Positions 35,113 through 43,937 of a stretch of 64,000 nt of DNA are shown piece by piece (within the stretch, counting starts at the first letter, position 1; every line of letters begins with the position of its first letter). The stretch is from Catenulispora pinisilvae (GTDB taxonomy: Bacteria; Actinomycetota; Actinomycetes; Streptomycetales; Catenulisporaceae): NCBI RefSeq assembly GCF_015356865.1, contig NZ_JAAFZA010000006.1, forward strand, positions 45,740 through 109,739. The letters are read 5' to 3'. The notes beneath the pieces are model-generated. The model was not told the origin of the DNA. It did no database searches and worked only from the letters and a program-made list of their open reading frames with translations. Made by a program: the position numbers and the translations under genes.

Positions 35113-36225
35113 TCAGCCGAACCAGGGGTTCCCGCCGCCCAGGGACCACACCGAGACCTTGGTGACCCCCAAGCCGGTGAGGACCTTCAGCTTCGCGGCC
35201 AGGGAAGCGCTGTCGACGTAGTCGTAGAGGACGCCGCCAGAGACCCAGCGGATCTCACCAGAGGAGGGGTCACGCCGAGCGGCGATGACGGCCGGGTCGG
35301 TGGCGAATCCGGGGCTCTTGCGCATATCGCTGAACTGGATGTTGCCGGTGACGTTGGTCAGATCGCAGGGGTCGGGGGCGTGGTAGCCGTACGACGGCAG
35401 GCCGATGACCAGCCGCGAGTGGTCCGGGACCTTGCTCTGGGCATAAGCGGTGACCTGCTTCAGCCAGGCGTAGGGGGTGATCGCCAGGCACCGGGCGCCC
35501 GGCGGCGTGTCGAACTCCTCGTCGTAGGCCATGATGACCAGTTCGTCGACGCCGGTCGCCGACACCTGCGCGTAGTCGTAGAACGAGGCGTCCGCGGTCA
35601 TCGCCGGAGCATCGACCTGGAGGCGCTTGCCCTTGGCGTGCAGCGAGGCGGCGAGCTGGGTCAGGAACTTCTTGTAGTTCGTGAAGTCCGCGGCGGACCA
35701 GGACCAGTAGTCCTCCAGGTCGACGTCGACGCCGGACAGTCCGTTGCCGACGACCAGCGAGGTCAGCTGGGACACCGCCTTGGACCGGTTGCCGGAGCTG
35801 CTGACCAGTGCGTGGACGTCGGCGGTGGTCATGCCGGAGATGGTCGGGTACTGATACGCCGAGTGGGCTTTCAGGTCCGCGACGTTCGCCGCGCTGAAGG
35901 TGTTGCACGTCCCGTCGGCGGTGGTCTCCAGCCGGACTGAGCCGTCGGCCTGGACGGACCAGTACTCGGGCTTCAGGGCGCCGGTCAGGACCCGGTTGTC
36001 GGCGTACTCGGCCTGAGCGGTGCACGTGGAGTCCCCGGGGGACCCGGGGTAGAGCCAGGTCTGGAACTGCACGCCGGTCGCACGAACTGTGGGGGCGGCG
36101 GCGGTGGCCGTGGCGGTCGCGTTCGCGGTCGTGGCGACCAACCCCGCGGTCGCGCAGGCGGCCATCAAGGCCAGGGGTGTTCTGGTGCGCAGTGTTCTGG
36201 CGCGCGATGTTCTGGCACGAAGCAT
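35113..36225 (-). CDS. secreted GH18-family glycosidase (chitinase like)
   Basis: 370 residues. Arg-rich n-region encoded by a 15-bp repeat, hydrophobic core LALMAACATAGLVATTANA, then a GH18 domain with GLSGVDVDLEDYW (catalytic Glu), LQVDAPAM, ELVIMAYDEEF and IGLPSYGYH. Two Cys pairs suggest disulphides. It precedes the other GH18 gene by 46 bp on the same strand and may share its transcript. Polymer specificity (chitin or related) is inferred. Confidence 0.82.
   Translation of the reverse strand: MLRARTSRARTLRTRTPLALMAACATAGLVATTANATATATAAAPTVRATGVQFQTWLYPGSPGDSTCTAQAEYADNRVLTGALKPEYWSVQADGSVRLETTADGTCNTFSAANVADLKAHSAYQYPTISGMTTADVHALVSSSGNRSKAVSQLTSLVVGNGLSGVDVDLEDYWSWSAADFTNYKKFLTQLAASLHAKGKRLQVDAPAMTADASFYDYAQVSATGVDELVIMAYDEEFDTPPGARCLAITPYAWLKQVTAYAQSKVPDHSRLVIGLPSYGYHAPDPCDLTNVTGNIQFSDMRKSPGFATDPAVIAARRDPSSGEIRWVSGGVLYDYVDSASLAAKLKVLTGLGVTKVSVWSLGGGNPWFG
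36178..36222 (-). repeat. 15-bp tandem repeat x3 in the signal-peptide region
   Basis: TGTTCTGG plus a variable heptamer is repeated three times immediately after the start codon (on the coding strand), encoding three Arg-rich pentapeptides such as RARTS and RTLRT. The repeat adds positive charge to the signal n-region. Confidence 0.7.
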
Positions 36226-36331
36226 GTGTCCTCCGGAAGGCGTGGCGGATCACCGCACGGACCGGGTGGTCCGCGCGGGGCGTGGCGATGGTTCCGGTGG
36301 TGCTTTTTGTGCGGCGGGCAGCGCCTGATGC

Positions 36332-37162
36332 TCAGCCGGACCAGTAGGAGTCCAGGACGAGCGTGTCGGCGCCGGGGACGGCTGAGGCCGTGGACCAGGA
36401 GCCGCCCACCACCCGCCCGCTGTCGTCGTCGGCGGCGAGCGAGAGCTGGGTGAGGATGCGGTAGCGGTCACCGCGGTAGACGGAGTGCGTGAACTCCACG
36501 ATCCGGCCGTCGGCGTCGGCGGTCACCCGATCGAAGAGCAGCGCCGGGGTGTGGACCGGCACCCCGAGCAGTTCGGCCTCCGCCTCGTCGACGACGGTGG
36601 GTTCGATGATCTGCGTGGCGGTGGCGAGCCGGACGCCGTAGCGCCGGCCCAGGGTCCGGTAGAACGAGCCGTCCTCAAGGTCCTGGGAAGCAAGTCCCGG
36701 CACCAGGGCGGCGGGAACGTGCAGCGTGTCCACAGACATCGGATCGCCGTCGGCCAGCCGCAGCCTGGTGATCCGCAGGACCTGTTCGGCCGGGGACACC
36801 TGGAGGCGCCGGCCGATCCTGGCACCGGCCGCGACGGTCTGGAAGTCCACCATCCGGCTGGTCCAGACACCGTCCACGCCGCCGACGGCCAGCGGCTGGC
36901 CGGGCTGCGCGGCGGGCGTCCCCAGACGCTGGGCCACCTTGGCCTTGGCGACGAAGACCCCGCGGCCGTGCTCCCTGGTGAGGAGCCCGTCGCGGACCAG
37001 GTCGTCGACGACCGAACGCAGCGTGGGGCGGGACACCGACAGTTCCTCGCTCAACTGCCGCTCGCCGGGGATCGCCCGGCCCGGACCGTACTCCTCGACC
37101 AGGTCCAGCAGGTGCCCGCGAATGCGCTCGCGCTTCTGCCAGCGGCTCTCGCCCACGTTCAT
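36332..37162 (-). CDS. GntR-family regulator with UTRA domain (HutC/DasR type)
   Basis: 276 residues from the ATG at 37162. Winged helix 5-75 (GERQLSEELSVSRPTLRSVVDDLVRDGLL), then a UTRA effector domain with VLRITRLRLADGDPM and VEFTHSVYRGDRYR. It is divergent from the sugar ABC operon at 37402. The gap contains ACTGGTC, one half of the DasR consensus. It probably represses the operon until an amino-sugar phosphate or similar binds. Confidence 0.9.
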   Translation of the reverse strand: MNVGESRWQKRERIRGHLLDLVEEYGPGRAIPGERQLSEELSVSRPTLRSVVDDLVRDGLLTREHGRGVFVAKAKVAQRLGTPAAQPGQPLAVGGVDGVWTSRMVDFQTVAAGARIGRRLQVSPAEQVLRITRLRLADGDPMSVDTLHVPAALVPGLASQDLEDGSFYRTLGRRYGVRLATATQIIEPTVVDEAEAELLGVPVHTPALLFDRVTADADGRIVEFTHSVYRGDRYRILTQLSLAADDDSGRVVGGSWSTASAVPGADTLVLDSYWSG

Positions 37163-37256
37163 CGCCCGTTCCGTTCCCTTCTGCGACGTCGGCCCCGGCC
37201 CCGGCGCCGGGTCTCGGCGCCCGCCGTGCCGGACTGGTTGTCCGGAGCCCTTGACG

Positions 37257-37301
37257 TTGGCCAAATAATGACCCACGATAAGCCAACTGGTCAAGGGTTG
37301 G
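37257..37301. promoter_or_regulatory. operator region of the GntR/sugar-uptake divergent promoter
   Basis: TTGGCCAA (37257-37264) and the inverted repeat CCAAC-N9-GTTGG (37283-37301), which contains ACTGGTC as in DasR sites. A possible -35 TTGACG lies at 37251. The repeated TTGG/CCAA half-sites suggest two binding positions for the GntR protein. Confidence 0.5.
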
Positions 37302-37401
37302 TAAGTTTTCCGCGCTGGAGGCGCCTGGAACTCGCCAAATGTGACCGTCATCCAGACCAATCCTGTACCACTGGACCACTCGTCCCCGAGGTGGAGGCAC
37401 C

Positions 37402-38799
37402 ATGTCCATACACCGGCACAGCTTCATACGTCGACACCGCCCCGCAGTCCCCGCAAGGGCTCCGCGCCGCCGCCTGGCCGCGTTCGTACTCGCGCCGATG
37501 CTGGCGCTCGCCGCCGCGGGCTGTTCCGCCGGCGGCTCCGGCTCCCCGGCCGAGGCCGACGTCGGAGCCGACGACACCACCCCGGTCACCATCACCTTCT
37601 GGCACGGGCTGAGCTCGACGCACGAGGTCGCCGCGGTCAACGCGGTGCTGGCCAAGTTCCACCAGAAGTACCCCTACATCACGGTCCAGGCCGTCTCAGG
37701 GCAGACCGATGACAAGGTGAACCAGGCGATCCGCGGCGGCACGGCCCCCGACGTCGCGTCCTCCTTCAACGCCGCCAACGTCGGCGGCTGGTGCGCCAGC
37801 GGCGCCTTCCAGGACCTCAGCGCGGACATCGCCGCCGACCACGTGGACATGTCGCAGATACCGCAGGCGGTCCAGTCCTACACCGCCTTCGACGGCAAGC
37901 GCTGCACGATGCCGTGGCTGGCCGACACCTTCGGGCTCTACTACAACAAGAAGCTGTTCGCCGCGGCCGGGATCACGGCGCCGCCCAAGACGATGACCGA
38001 GCTGACCGCCGATGCCGAGAAGCTGACCGCGTTCAACCCGGACGGCTCGATCAAGACCGCCGGGTTCATGCCCTACCTGGGCACCTACCAGATGGTCACC
38101 GAGCACCTGGTGACCAGCTGGGGCGGCAAGTGGCTCAAGCCGGACGGCACCTCGAACGTGGCCTCCGACCAGGCCTTCGCCGCGGCGCTGACCTGGCAGA
38201 AGAACCTGGTCGACTGGTTCGGCGCCGGCAAGCTCGCCAAATTCAAAGCCGGCCTGGGCGACGAGATGTCGGCGCAGAACGCCTTCGAGACCGGGAACGT
38301 GGCGATGATGGTCGACGGGGAGTGGCGCACCGCGTTCATCAAGAGCGACAAGTCAGACGTCGACTACGGCACCGCGCCCATGCCGGTCGCCGACGACAAG
38401 CCCGAGCTGTACGGCTCCGGCTACGTCGGCGGCAACGTCATCGGCATCCCCAAGGGCAGCAAGCACCCGGCCGCGGCCTGGAAGCTGGTCAAGTTCCTCA
38501 CCACCGACACCGATGCCGTCGCCTCCTTCGCCGACGCCATCGGCAACGTCCCCACCACCATCGCGGCCCTGGACTCCCCGGAGCTCACGCTGGCCCAGGA
38601 CCCGAACTTCGCGACCTTCCTGGAGGTCTTCAAGAACCCGGCGACCTCGACCACCCCGGCCAGCCCGGACGGCGGCGCCTACCTGACGAACTTCGGTCCC
38701 TTCGCCGAGAAGTGGCAGAACGGCCAGGTACCCGACCTCCAAGCCGGGCTGGCCGAGGTGGACAAGCAGAACGACGCCGCCCTCAAGCTCAGCCAGTGA
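37402..38799 (+). CDS. sugar ABC transporter substrate-binding lipoprotein
   Basis: 465 residues. Arg-rich signal, hydrophobic core and lipobox LAAAGC, so the mature protein is anchored to the outer face of the membrane. Family 1 solute-binding fold: VTITFWHGLSSTHE, GGTAPDVASSF, PWLADTFGLYYNKKLF and ALTWQKNLV. It would bind a di- or oligosaccharide, plausibly released by the neighbouring GH18 enzymes. First gene of a five-gene operon. Confidence 0.92.
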   Translation: MSIHRHSFIRRHRPAVPARAPRRRLAAFVLAPMLALAAAGCSAGGSGSPAEADVGADDTTPVTITFWHGLSSTHEVAAVNAVLAKFHQKYPYITVQAVSGQTDDKVNQAIRGGTAPDVASSFNAANVGGWCASGAFQDLSADIAADHVDMSQIPQAVQSYTAFDGKRCTMPWLADTFGLYYNKKLFAAAGITAPPKTMTELTADAEKLTAFNPDGSIKTAGFMPYLGTYQMVTEHLVTSWGGKWLKPDGTSNVASDQAFAAALTWQKNLVDWFGAGKLAKFKAGLGDEMSAQNAFETGNVAMMVDGEWRTAFIKSDKSDVDYGTAPMPVADDKPELYGSGYVGGNVIGIPKGSKHPAAAWKLVKFLTTDTDAVASFADAIGNVPTTIAALDSPELTLAQDPNFATFLEVFKNPATSTTPASPDGGAYLTNFGPFAEKWQNGQVPDLQAGLAEVDKQNDAALKLSQ

Positions 38800-39812
38800 G
38801 CCCCGGAAAGCCGGCCGCCACCATGGGCACCTTGTCACTGGCCACCCGGACGGCCCGCCGGCCGCCCGGCCCGGACCCCCAGACCTCACCCGCCGTGCGC
38901 GCCAAGCGTCGGCGCACCCGCGTCAGGATCCTGCTGTTCCTTTCGCCGTGGATCGTCGGGTTCACCGTGTTCCTGGCCTATCCGCTGGTCATGACGCTCT
39001 GGCTGTCGTTCACCAACTCTGACATGATCTCCAGCCCGCACTTCGTGGGCCTGCGCAACTACCGCTACATGTTCAGCGACGACCCGCAGATCTGGCAGGC
39101 GGTGCGCAACACCGGCTGGCTGATGGCGGTCATGGTCCCGGCGCAGGTGCTCTTCGCGCTCGGCGTCGCCATGGTCACCGCCCGGCTCAAAGCCGGGGCG
39201 GGCCTGTTCCGGACGCTGTTCTACCTGCCGGCGCTCGCGCCGCCGGTCGCGGCGACCGTGGCCTTCGTGTGCCTGTTCAACCCGTCCTCCGGGCCGGTGA
39301 ACAAGATCCTGGGCCTGCTCGGCGTGCACGGACCGCTGTGGTTCGACTCCCCGGTCTGGTCCAAGCCGGCGCTGACGATGCTTACGCTGTGGGGGAGCGG
39401 GACGATGATGGTCATCTTCCTGGCCGCGCTGCTGGACGTGCCCGCCGAACTCTACGAAGCCGCCGAGCTCGACGGCACCAACCCGCTACAGCGGTTCCGC
39501 TACGTGACGCTGCCCACCATCTCCCCGGTCGTGCTGTTCGCGACCGTGACGGCAGTCATCGCCGCCCTCCAGTACTTCACCCAGGCGATGGTCGCCTCCC
39601 AGACCGCCGACGGCAGCATCCAGGCTCCGCCGGGTTACCCCGGCGGCTCGACGCTCACCTTCTCCCAGCAGCTGTACACCGCCGGATTCACCCAGTTCCA
39701 CATGGGCTACGCCTGCGCCCTGGCGGTCGTCCTGTTCATCGTGGCGATGGTCTTCACCGTCGCGCTGCTGCGCCGGGCATCAGGCTTCAACACCGAGGAG
39801 GCGACCCAGTGA
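38796..39812 (+). CDS. sugar ABC transporter permease (MalF type)
   Basis: 338 residues if started at the GTG that overlaps the preceding stop (GTGA), the same arrangement as the next junctions; an ATG at 38823 would shorten it by nine. Six membrane helices and the EAA loop AAELDGTNPLQRFRYVTLP that docks the ATPase. No ATPase gene is in the operon; actinomycetes usually use a shared MsiK. Confidence 0.92.
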   Translation: MSPGKPAATMGTLSLATRTARRPPGPDPQTSPAVRAKRRRTRVRILLFLSPWIVGFTVFLAYPLVMTLWLSFTNSDMISSPHFVGLRNYRYMFSDDPQIWQAVRNTGWLMAVMVPAQVLFALGVAMVTARLKAGAGLFRTLFYLPALAPPVAATVAFVCLFNPSSGPVNKILGLLGVHGPLWFDSPVWSKPALTMLTLWGSGTMMVIFLAALLDVPAELYEAAELDGTNPLQRFRYVTLPTISPVVLFATVTAVIAALQYFTQAMVASQTADGSIQAPPGYPGGSTLTFSQQLYTAGFTQFHMGYACALAVVLFIVAMVFTVALLRRASGFNTEEATQ

Positions 39813-40711
39813 CCGCCCTGGCACCCGCGGCGCGCGACCGGTCCGCCCGCGGCGTATCCGCCCACAACGCCGCCCGGCGCCGGTCCGGGCGCCGCAGAAC
39901 CCTGATCTGGATCGCGGAACACGCGCTGGCCTGCGGACTGGCCGTGGCGTTCCTCGGACCCGTCGTCTTCATCCTGCTCACGTCCGTGATGACCGACCAG
40001 CAGTCGCTGACCTCGAACCTGTGGCCCGCGCACTGGCAGTGGTCCAACTACACGGCGGTGTTCTCCAAGGCCCCGACCGGTACCTGGATCAAGAACACGG
40101 TGGTCTACGCCGGGCTGGTGACCATGTGCACGCTGGTCTCCAGCGTCCCGGTCGCCTACGCCCTGGCCCGGTTCCGCTTCCGGGCCCGCAACGGGGTCTT
40201 CCTCGCCGTGATCATGATGATGATGCTGCCGCCGCAGGTCCTGGTGATCCCGATGTACATCATGTGGGCGCGCCTGCACCTGACCGGCACCATCTGGCCT
40301 CTGGTCATCCCCTGCGCGTTCGGCGACGCGTTCTCCATCTTCCTGCTCCGCCAGTTCCTGCTGACCATTCCGGAGGACTACCTGAACGCGGCGCGGATCG
40401 ACGGCTGTAGCGAAGTACGGGTCCTGCTTCGCGTGGTCCTGCCGATGATGCGTCCCGCGATCGTGGCCGTCGGCCTGTTCGCGTTCTTCAACGCCTGGAA
40501 CGACTACTACGGACCGCTCATCTACACCGGCGAGAAGCCGGAGCACTGGACGCTCGCCGTCGGACTGGCCAGCTTCAAGTCCGCCCACGCCGTCCAGTGG
40601 AACCTCACCATGGCCGCCACCGTCATCGCGATGGCGCCGGTGATCATCGTGTTCTTCTTCGCCCAGAAGGCCTTCATCGAAGGCGTCACCCTGACAGGAG
40701 TCAAAGGTTGA
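39809..40711 (+). CDS. sugar ABC transporter permease (MalG type)
   Basis: 300 residues from the GTG overlapping the previous stop by four bases. Six helices; the EAA loop reads AARIDGCSEVRVLLRVVLP. An unusual run of four Met (VIMMMMLPPQ) lies in the third helix. Second half of the importer. Confidence 0.93.
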   Translation: MTALAPAARDRSARGVSAHNAARRRSGRRRTLIWIAEHALACGLAVAFLGPVVFILLTSVMTDQQSLTSNLWPAHWQWSNYTAVFSKAPTGTWIKNTVVYAGLVTMCTLVSSVPVAYALARFRFRARNGVFLAVIMMMMLPPQVLVIPMYIMWARLHLTGTIWPLVIPCAFGDAFSIFLLRQFLLTIPEDYLNAARIDGCSEVRVLLRVVLPMMRPAIVAVGLFAFFNAWNDYYGPLIYTGEKPEHWTLAVGLASFKSAHAVQWNLTMAATVIAMAPVIIVFFFAQKAFIEGVTLTGVKG

Positions 40712-41967
40712 AAATCGTCGTCGTCGGTGGCGGATCCACCTACACCCCCGAACTGGTCGACGGGTTCGCCCGGCTGCCAGACACCCTCGCCGTGGACGAG
40801 CTGGTCCTCATCGACCCGGACGCCGAACGCGTCGGCCTGGTCGGGGGCGTATCGGCGCGCATCCTGGCCAAGCAGGGGCATCCCGGCCGCCTGGTCACCG
40901 GCAGCGATCTGGACGAGCACCTGGACGGCGCCGCCGCGATCCTGCTCCAACTGCGCGTCGGCGGCCAGGCCGCGCGGCACACCGATGAGACCCTGCCGCT
41001 GATGTGCGACTGCGTCGGCCAGGAGACCACCGGCGCCGGCGGCCTGGCCAAGGCGCTGCGCACCGTCCCGGTCGTCCTGGACATCGCCGACCGGATCCGC
41101 AAGCGCGCGCCCGAGGCCTGGATCGTGGACTTCACCAATCCCGTCGGCATCGTCACCCGGGCCCTGCTGGACGCCGGACACAAGGCCGTCGGGCTGTGCA
41201 ACGTCGCCAAGGGCTTCCAGCACACCTTCGGCGACTGGTTCGGGGTCGACCCCGGCCGGATCGAGCTCGACCACGTCGGCCTCAACCACCTGACCTGGGA
41301 ACGCGGCGTCCGCGTCGACGGGGTGGAGGTGCTGCCGCGGATCTTCGCCGAGCGCGGCGAGGAGCTGGCCGCGCGGGTGCGGATCCCGATCGAGGTGATG
41401 CGGCGCCACGGGGCCATCCCGTCCTACTACCTGCGGTTCTACTACGCCCACGACGCCGTCGTCGCCGAGCAGCGGGTCCAGGAGTCCCGCGCACAGCAGG
41501 TCGCGGCGCTGGAGCGGCAGCTGCTCCAGATGTACGCCGACCCGGCGCTCGACGAGAAGCCCGCGCTGCTGGACCAGCGGGGCGGCGCCTACTACTCCGA
41601 GGCCGCGATCGAGCTGGTCGCCGGGCTGCTCGGGGCGGGCGGCACCGTCCAGGTCGCCAACGTGCGCAACGGCGACACCATGCCGTTCCTGCCGCGGGAC
41701 GCCGTCATCGAAGTGCCCTGCCGCATCGACGGCGGCGGCGCGCACCCGCTGCCGATCGCGCCGGTCGATCCGTTGCAGGCGGGTCTGATCGCCCACGTCG
41801 CGGCCTATGAGGAACTCGCCCTGCAAGCTGCCGTGCACGGCGGGATCGGACGGGTCGAAGACGCTCTCATCGCCCACCCGCTGATCGGACAGACCGAGCC
41901 GGCCCAGGTGCTCGCCGCCGAGATGGAGTCGGTCAACCGCGACTATCTGCCGTGGGCCGAGCTGTGA
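40708..41967 (+). CDS. GH4 family 6-phospho-glycosidase (NAD+/Mn2+-dependent)
   Basis: 419 residues from a TTG start overlapping the permease stop (TTGA), with ACAGGAGTCAAAGG upstream. Family 4 enzyme: NAD loop VVVGGGSTYTPELVDG, the tetrad VDFTNPVGIVT, metal ligands Cys 164 in GLCNVAKG and His 194 in HVGLNHLTW, and YYLRFYY with the catalytic Tyr. Family 4 6-phospho-beta-glucosidases cut 6-phosphorylated disaccharides by an oxidation-elimination route. No PTS is present; a kinase follows, so the phosphate must come from that enzyme. Confidence 0.88.
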   Translation: MKIVVVGGGSTYTPELVDGFARLPDTLAVDELVLIDPDAERVGLVGGVSARILAKQGHPGRLVTGSDLDEHLDGAAAILLQLRVGGQAARHTDETLPLMCDCVGQETTGAGGLAKALRTVPVVLDIADRIRKRAPEAWIVDFTNPVGIVTRALLDAGHKAVGLCNVAKGFQHTFGDWFGVDPGRIELDHVGLNHLTWERGVRVDGVEVLPRIFAERGEELAARVRIPIEVMRRHGAIPSYYLRFYYAHDAVVAEQRVQESRAQQVAALERQLLQMYADPALDEKPALLDQRGGAYYSEAAIELVAGLLGAGGTVQVANVRNGDTMPFLPRDAVIEVPCRIDGGGAHPLPIAPVDPLQAGLIAHVAAYEELALQAAVHGGIGRVEDALIAHPLIGQTEPAQVLAAEMESVNRDYLPWAEL

Positions 41968-42950
41968 GCCAGACCTTGATGCGGACCTTCCTGGCCATGG
42001 ACGGCGGCAACAGCAAGACCGATGTGGTGCTGGGCGACGGCACCGGCAAGATCCACGCCCGGGCCCGCGGCGGACCCTTCCGGCCCCAGGTCACCGGAGT
42101 CCCGGCGGCCCTCGACGCGCTGGCGGAGACGGTCGCGCGGGTGCGGGCTCGCGCCGGTGTCGAAGGGCCCGTCGAGCGGCTGTCGGCCTTCGTGGCCGGC
42201 GCCGACCTGCGGCCGGAGGAAGCCGCTCTTCAGGACGCCTTCGCCCGGCGCGGCTGGGCCCGGGAGGTCCACGTCGCCAACGACACGTTCGCGCTGCTGC
42301 ACGGCGGCTCACCGGACGGGACCGGGGTCGCAGTGGTCTGCGGTACCGGCATCAACTGCGTCGGCATCGCCCCGGACGGCTCGGTCGCACGCTTCCCGGC
42401 CCTGGGCATCCTGTCGGGTGACTGGGGCGGCGGCATGGACATCGGGACCCTGATGCTGTGGCACGCGGTACGCGGCGAAGACGGCCGCGGCCCGCGCACC
42501 GCCCTGGCCTCGGCGGTCGCCGGCCACTTCGGACTGCCGAGCGCACTGGACGTCACCCTGGCGATCCACACCGGCGCCCTCGCCGAGACCGAACTGCGAA
42601 CCCTGACACCGGTGTTGTTCACCCTGACGTCAGACCCGACCGCGCGATCGATCCTGGACCGCCAGGCCGACGAGGTGTGCGCCCTGGGATTGTCGGCCCT
42701 GCGCCGGCTCGGCCTGGACCGGACGCCGACCCCGGTGATCCTGGGCGGCGGCGTCCTCGGCGCCGCTGACCCCTACCTCCTCGGCCGGATCGGCGACGGG
42801 TTCGCCCGGCAGGCGAAGGCCGAACTGCGGGTCGTGACCGAGCCGCCGGTGACCGGTGCCGCTCTGCACGCGCTCGGAGTGGAGGCCGACGTCGCGGTAC
42901 GTGAGCTGTTGCTGCGGCAGCTCTCGGCTGGCGCGGCTCTCGTGGGATAG
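41964..42950 (+). CDS. N-acetylglucosamine-kinase-like BadF/BadG ATPase-family sugar kinase
   Basis: 328 residues from the GTG overlapping the GH4 stop. Actin-like ATPase fold: FLAMDGGNSKTDVVLGD (phosphate-1), FVAGADLRPEE, VANDTFALLHGGS, VVCGTGINCVG (phosphate-2) and VILGGGVLG (adenosine). Relatives phosphorylate GlcNAc or glucosamine. In this operon it could phosphorylate the imported disaccharide before GH4 cleavage or the released monosaccharide afterwards. Confidence 0.87.
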   Translation: MSQTLMRTFLAMDGGNSKTDVVLGDGTGKIHARARGGPFRPQVTGVPAALDALAETVARVRARAGVEGPVERLSAFVAGADLRPEEAALQDAFARRGWAREVHVANDTFALLHGGSPDGTGVAVVCGTGINCVGIAPDGSVARFPALGILSGDWGGGMDIGTLMLWHAVRGEDGRGPRTALASAVAGHFGLPSALDVTLAIHTGALAETELRTLTPVLFTLTSDPTARSILDRQADEVCALGLSALRRLGLDRTPTPVILGGGVLGAADPYLLGRIGDGFARQAKAELRVVTEPPVTGAALHALGVEADVAVRELLLRQLSAGAALVG

Positions 42951-42955
42951 GCGCG

Positions 42956-43798
42956 TTAAGCGAGGCTTGAAGCGAACCCGCCGGCTGGGCTCGGAGAGCT
43001 GAGCAGGGCCAAGCGGCGGGCGTCGGGGCTGGCGGGCTCGGCGGTGCCGACCAGCAAGCACTGGCCCGGCGCGTTCTGGACCTCGAAGGTTTGGTAGGCG
43101 AGCGTCAGGCGCCCGGCGTCCGGGTGCTGGAAGGTCTTGGTCCTGCTGCCCAGGCGGGCGACGTCCTGGCGGCTCCAGAGTGCTGCGAAGTCCTGGCTGT
43201 CGGCGAGCAGGCCGTCGATCAGGGCGGCGGTGCGGGGGTCGTTCCGCTCGTGTCCGTGCGCCAGCCGTAGTGCGGCGACGGTGTCGCGGGCCACGCTGTG
43301 CCAGTCGGCGAACAGCTCGCGGGCCGCGGGGTCGCAGAACAGTGCACGGGCCATGCCGCGCGGGTCCGCGAGCGGGGAGAGCAGGGCGTCGGCCAGGGTG
43401 TTGGAGGCCAGGATGTCCAGGCGCCGGTTGATGACGTAGGCCACGGCGTCGGGGAAGGAGCCCATCAGCCGCAGCAGTTCCGGTGCGACTGTCTCGGCAT
43501 CGGGGGAGGGCTCTTCGGACGTGGGCACGAGTCCGGCCAGGCGGTAGGCGTGCCAGCAGGCGTCGGAGTCCAGGTGCAGGGCCCGGGCGAGGGCGTCGAG
43601 GACCTGTCCGGAGGGGTGACGTTCGCGGCCTTGCTCCAGGCGGGCGTAGTAGTCGGCACTGACGCCGGCCAGCACCGCGACCTCCTCCCGCCGCAATCCG
43701 GTGACCCGGCGGCCCTGGGAGCAGGGAAACCCCACGTCAGCCGGGCGGACGCGGGAGCGGCGCGTCAGTAGGAACTCGCCCAGTTCATTGCCCGTCAT
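42956..43798 (-). CDS. XRE-family regulator with MmyB-like ligand-binding domain
   Basis: 280 residues. N-terminal helix-turn-helix (LRREEVAVLAGVSADYYARLEQGRERHPS) and an MmyB-like PAS domain (NRRLDILASNTLADALLSPL; FQHPDAGRLTLAYQTFEV). This architecture is very common in actinomycetes next to SDR genes it controls; here the SDR gene is divergent. Stops five bases from the kinase gene on the other strand. Confidence 0.92.
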   Translation of the reverse strand: MTGNELGEFLLTRRSRVRPADVGFPCSQGRRVTGLRREEVAVLAGVSADYYARLEQGRERHPSGQVLDALARALHLDSDACWHAYRLAGLVPTSEEPSPDAETVAPELLRLMGSFPDAVAYVINRRLDILASNTLADALLSPLADPRGMARALFCDPAARELFADWHSVARDTVAALRLAHGHERNDPRTAALIDGLLADSQDFAALWSRQDVARLGSRTKTFQHPDAGRLTLAYQTFEVQNAPGQCLLVGTAEPASPDARRLALLSSPSPAGGFASSLA

Positions 43799-43937
43799 AT
43801 CTAGATCGTACGACGCCGGTTCCTAGGAGCCGGGCACCCAGGAAGACCCGTCCTGCCGCTCGCCCGCGATCGGACACATGCTGGTCGGTACCGGCCGATG
43901 CACCACGCCGGCCGCCTGAATGCCGAAGGGCTCGAAC

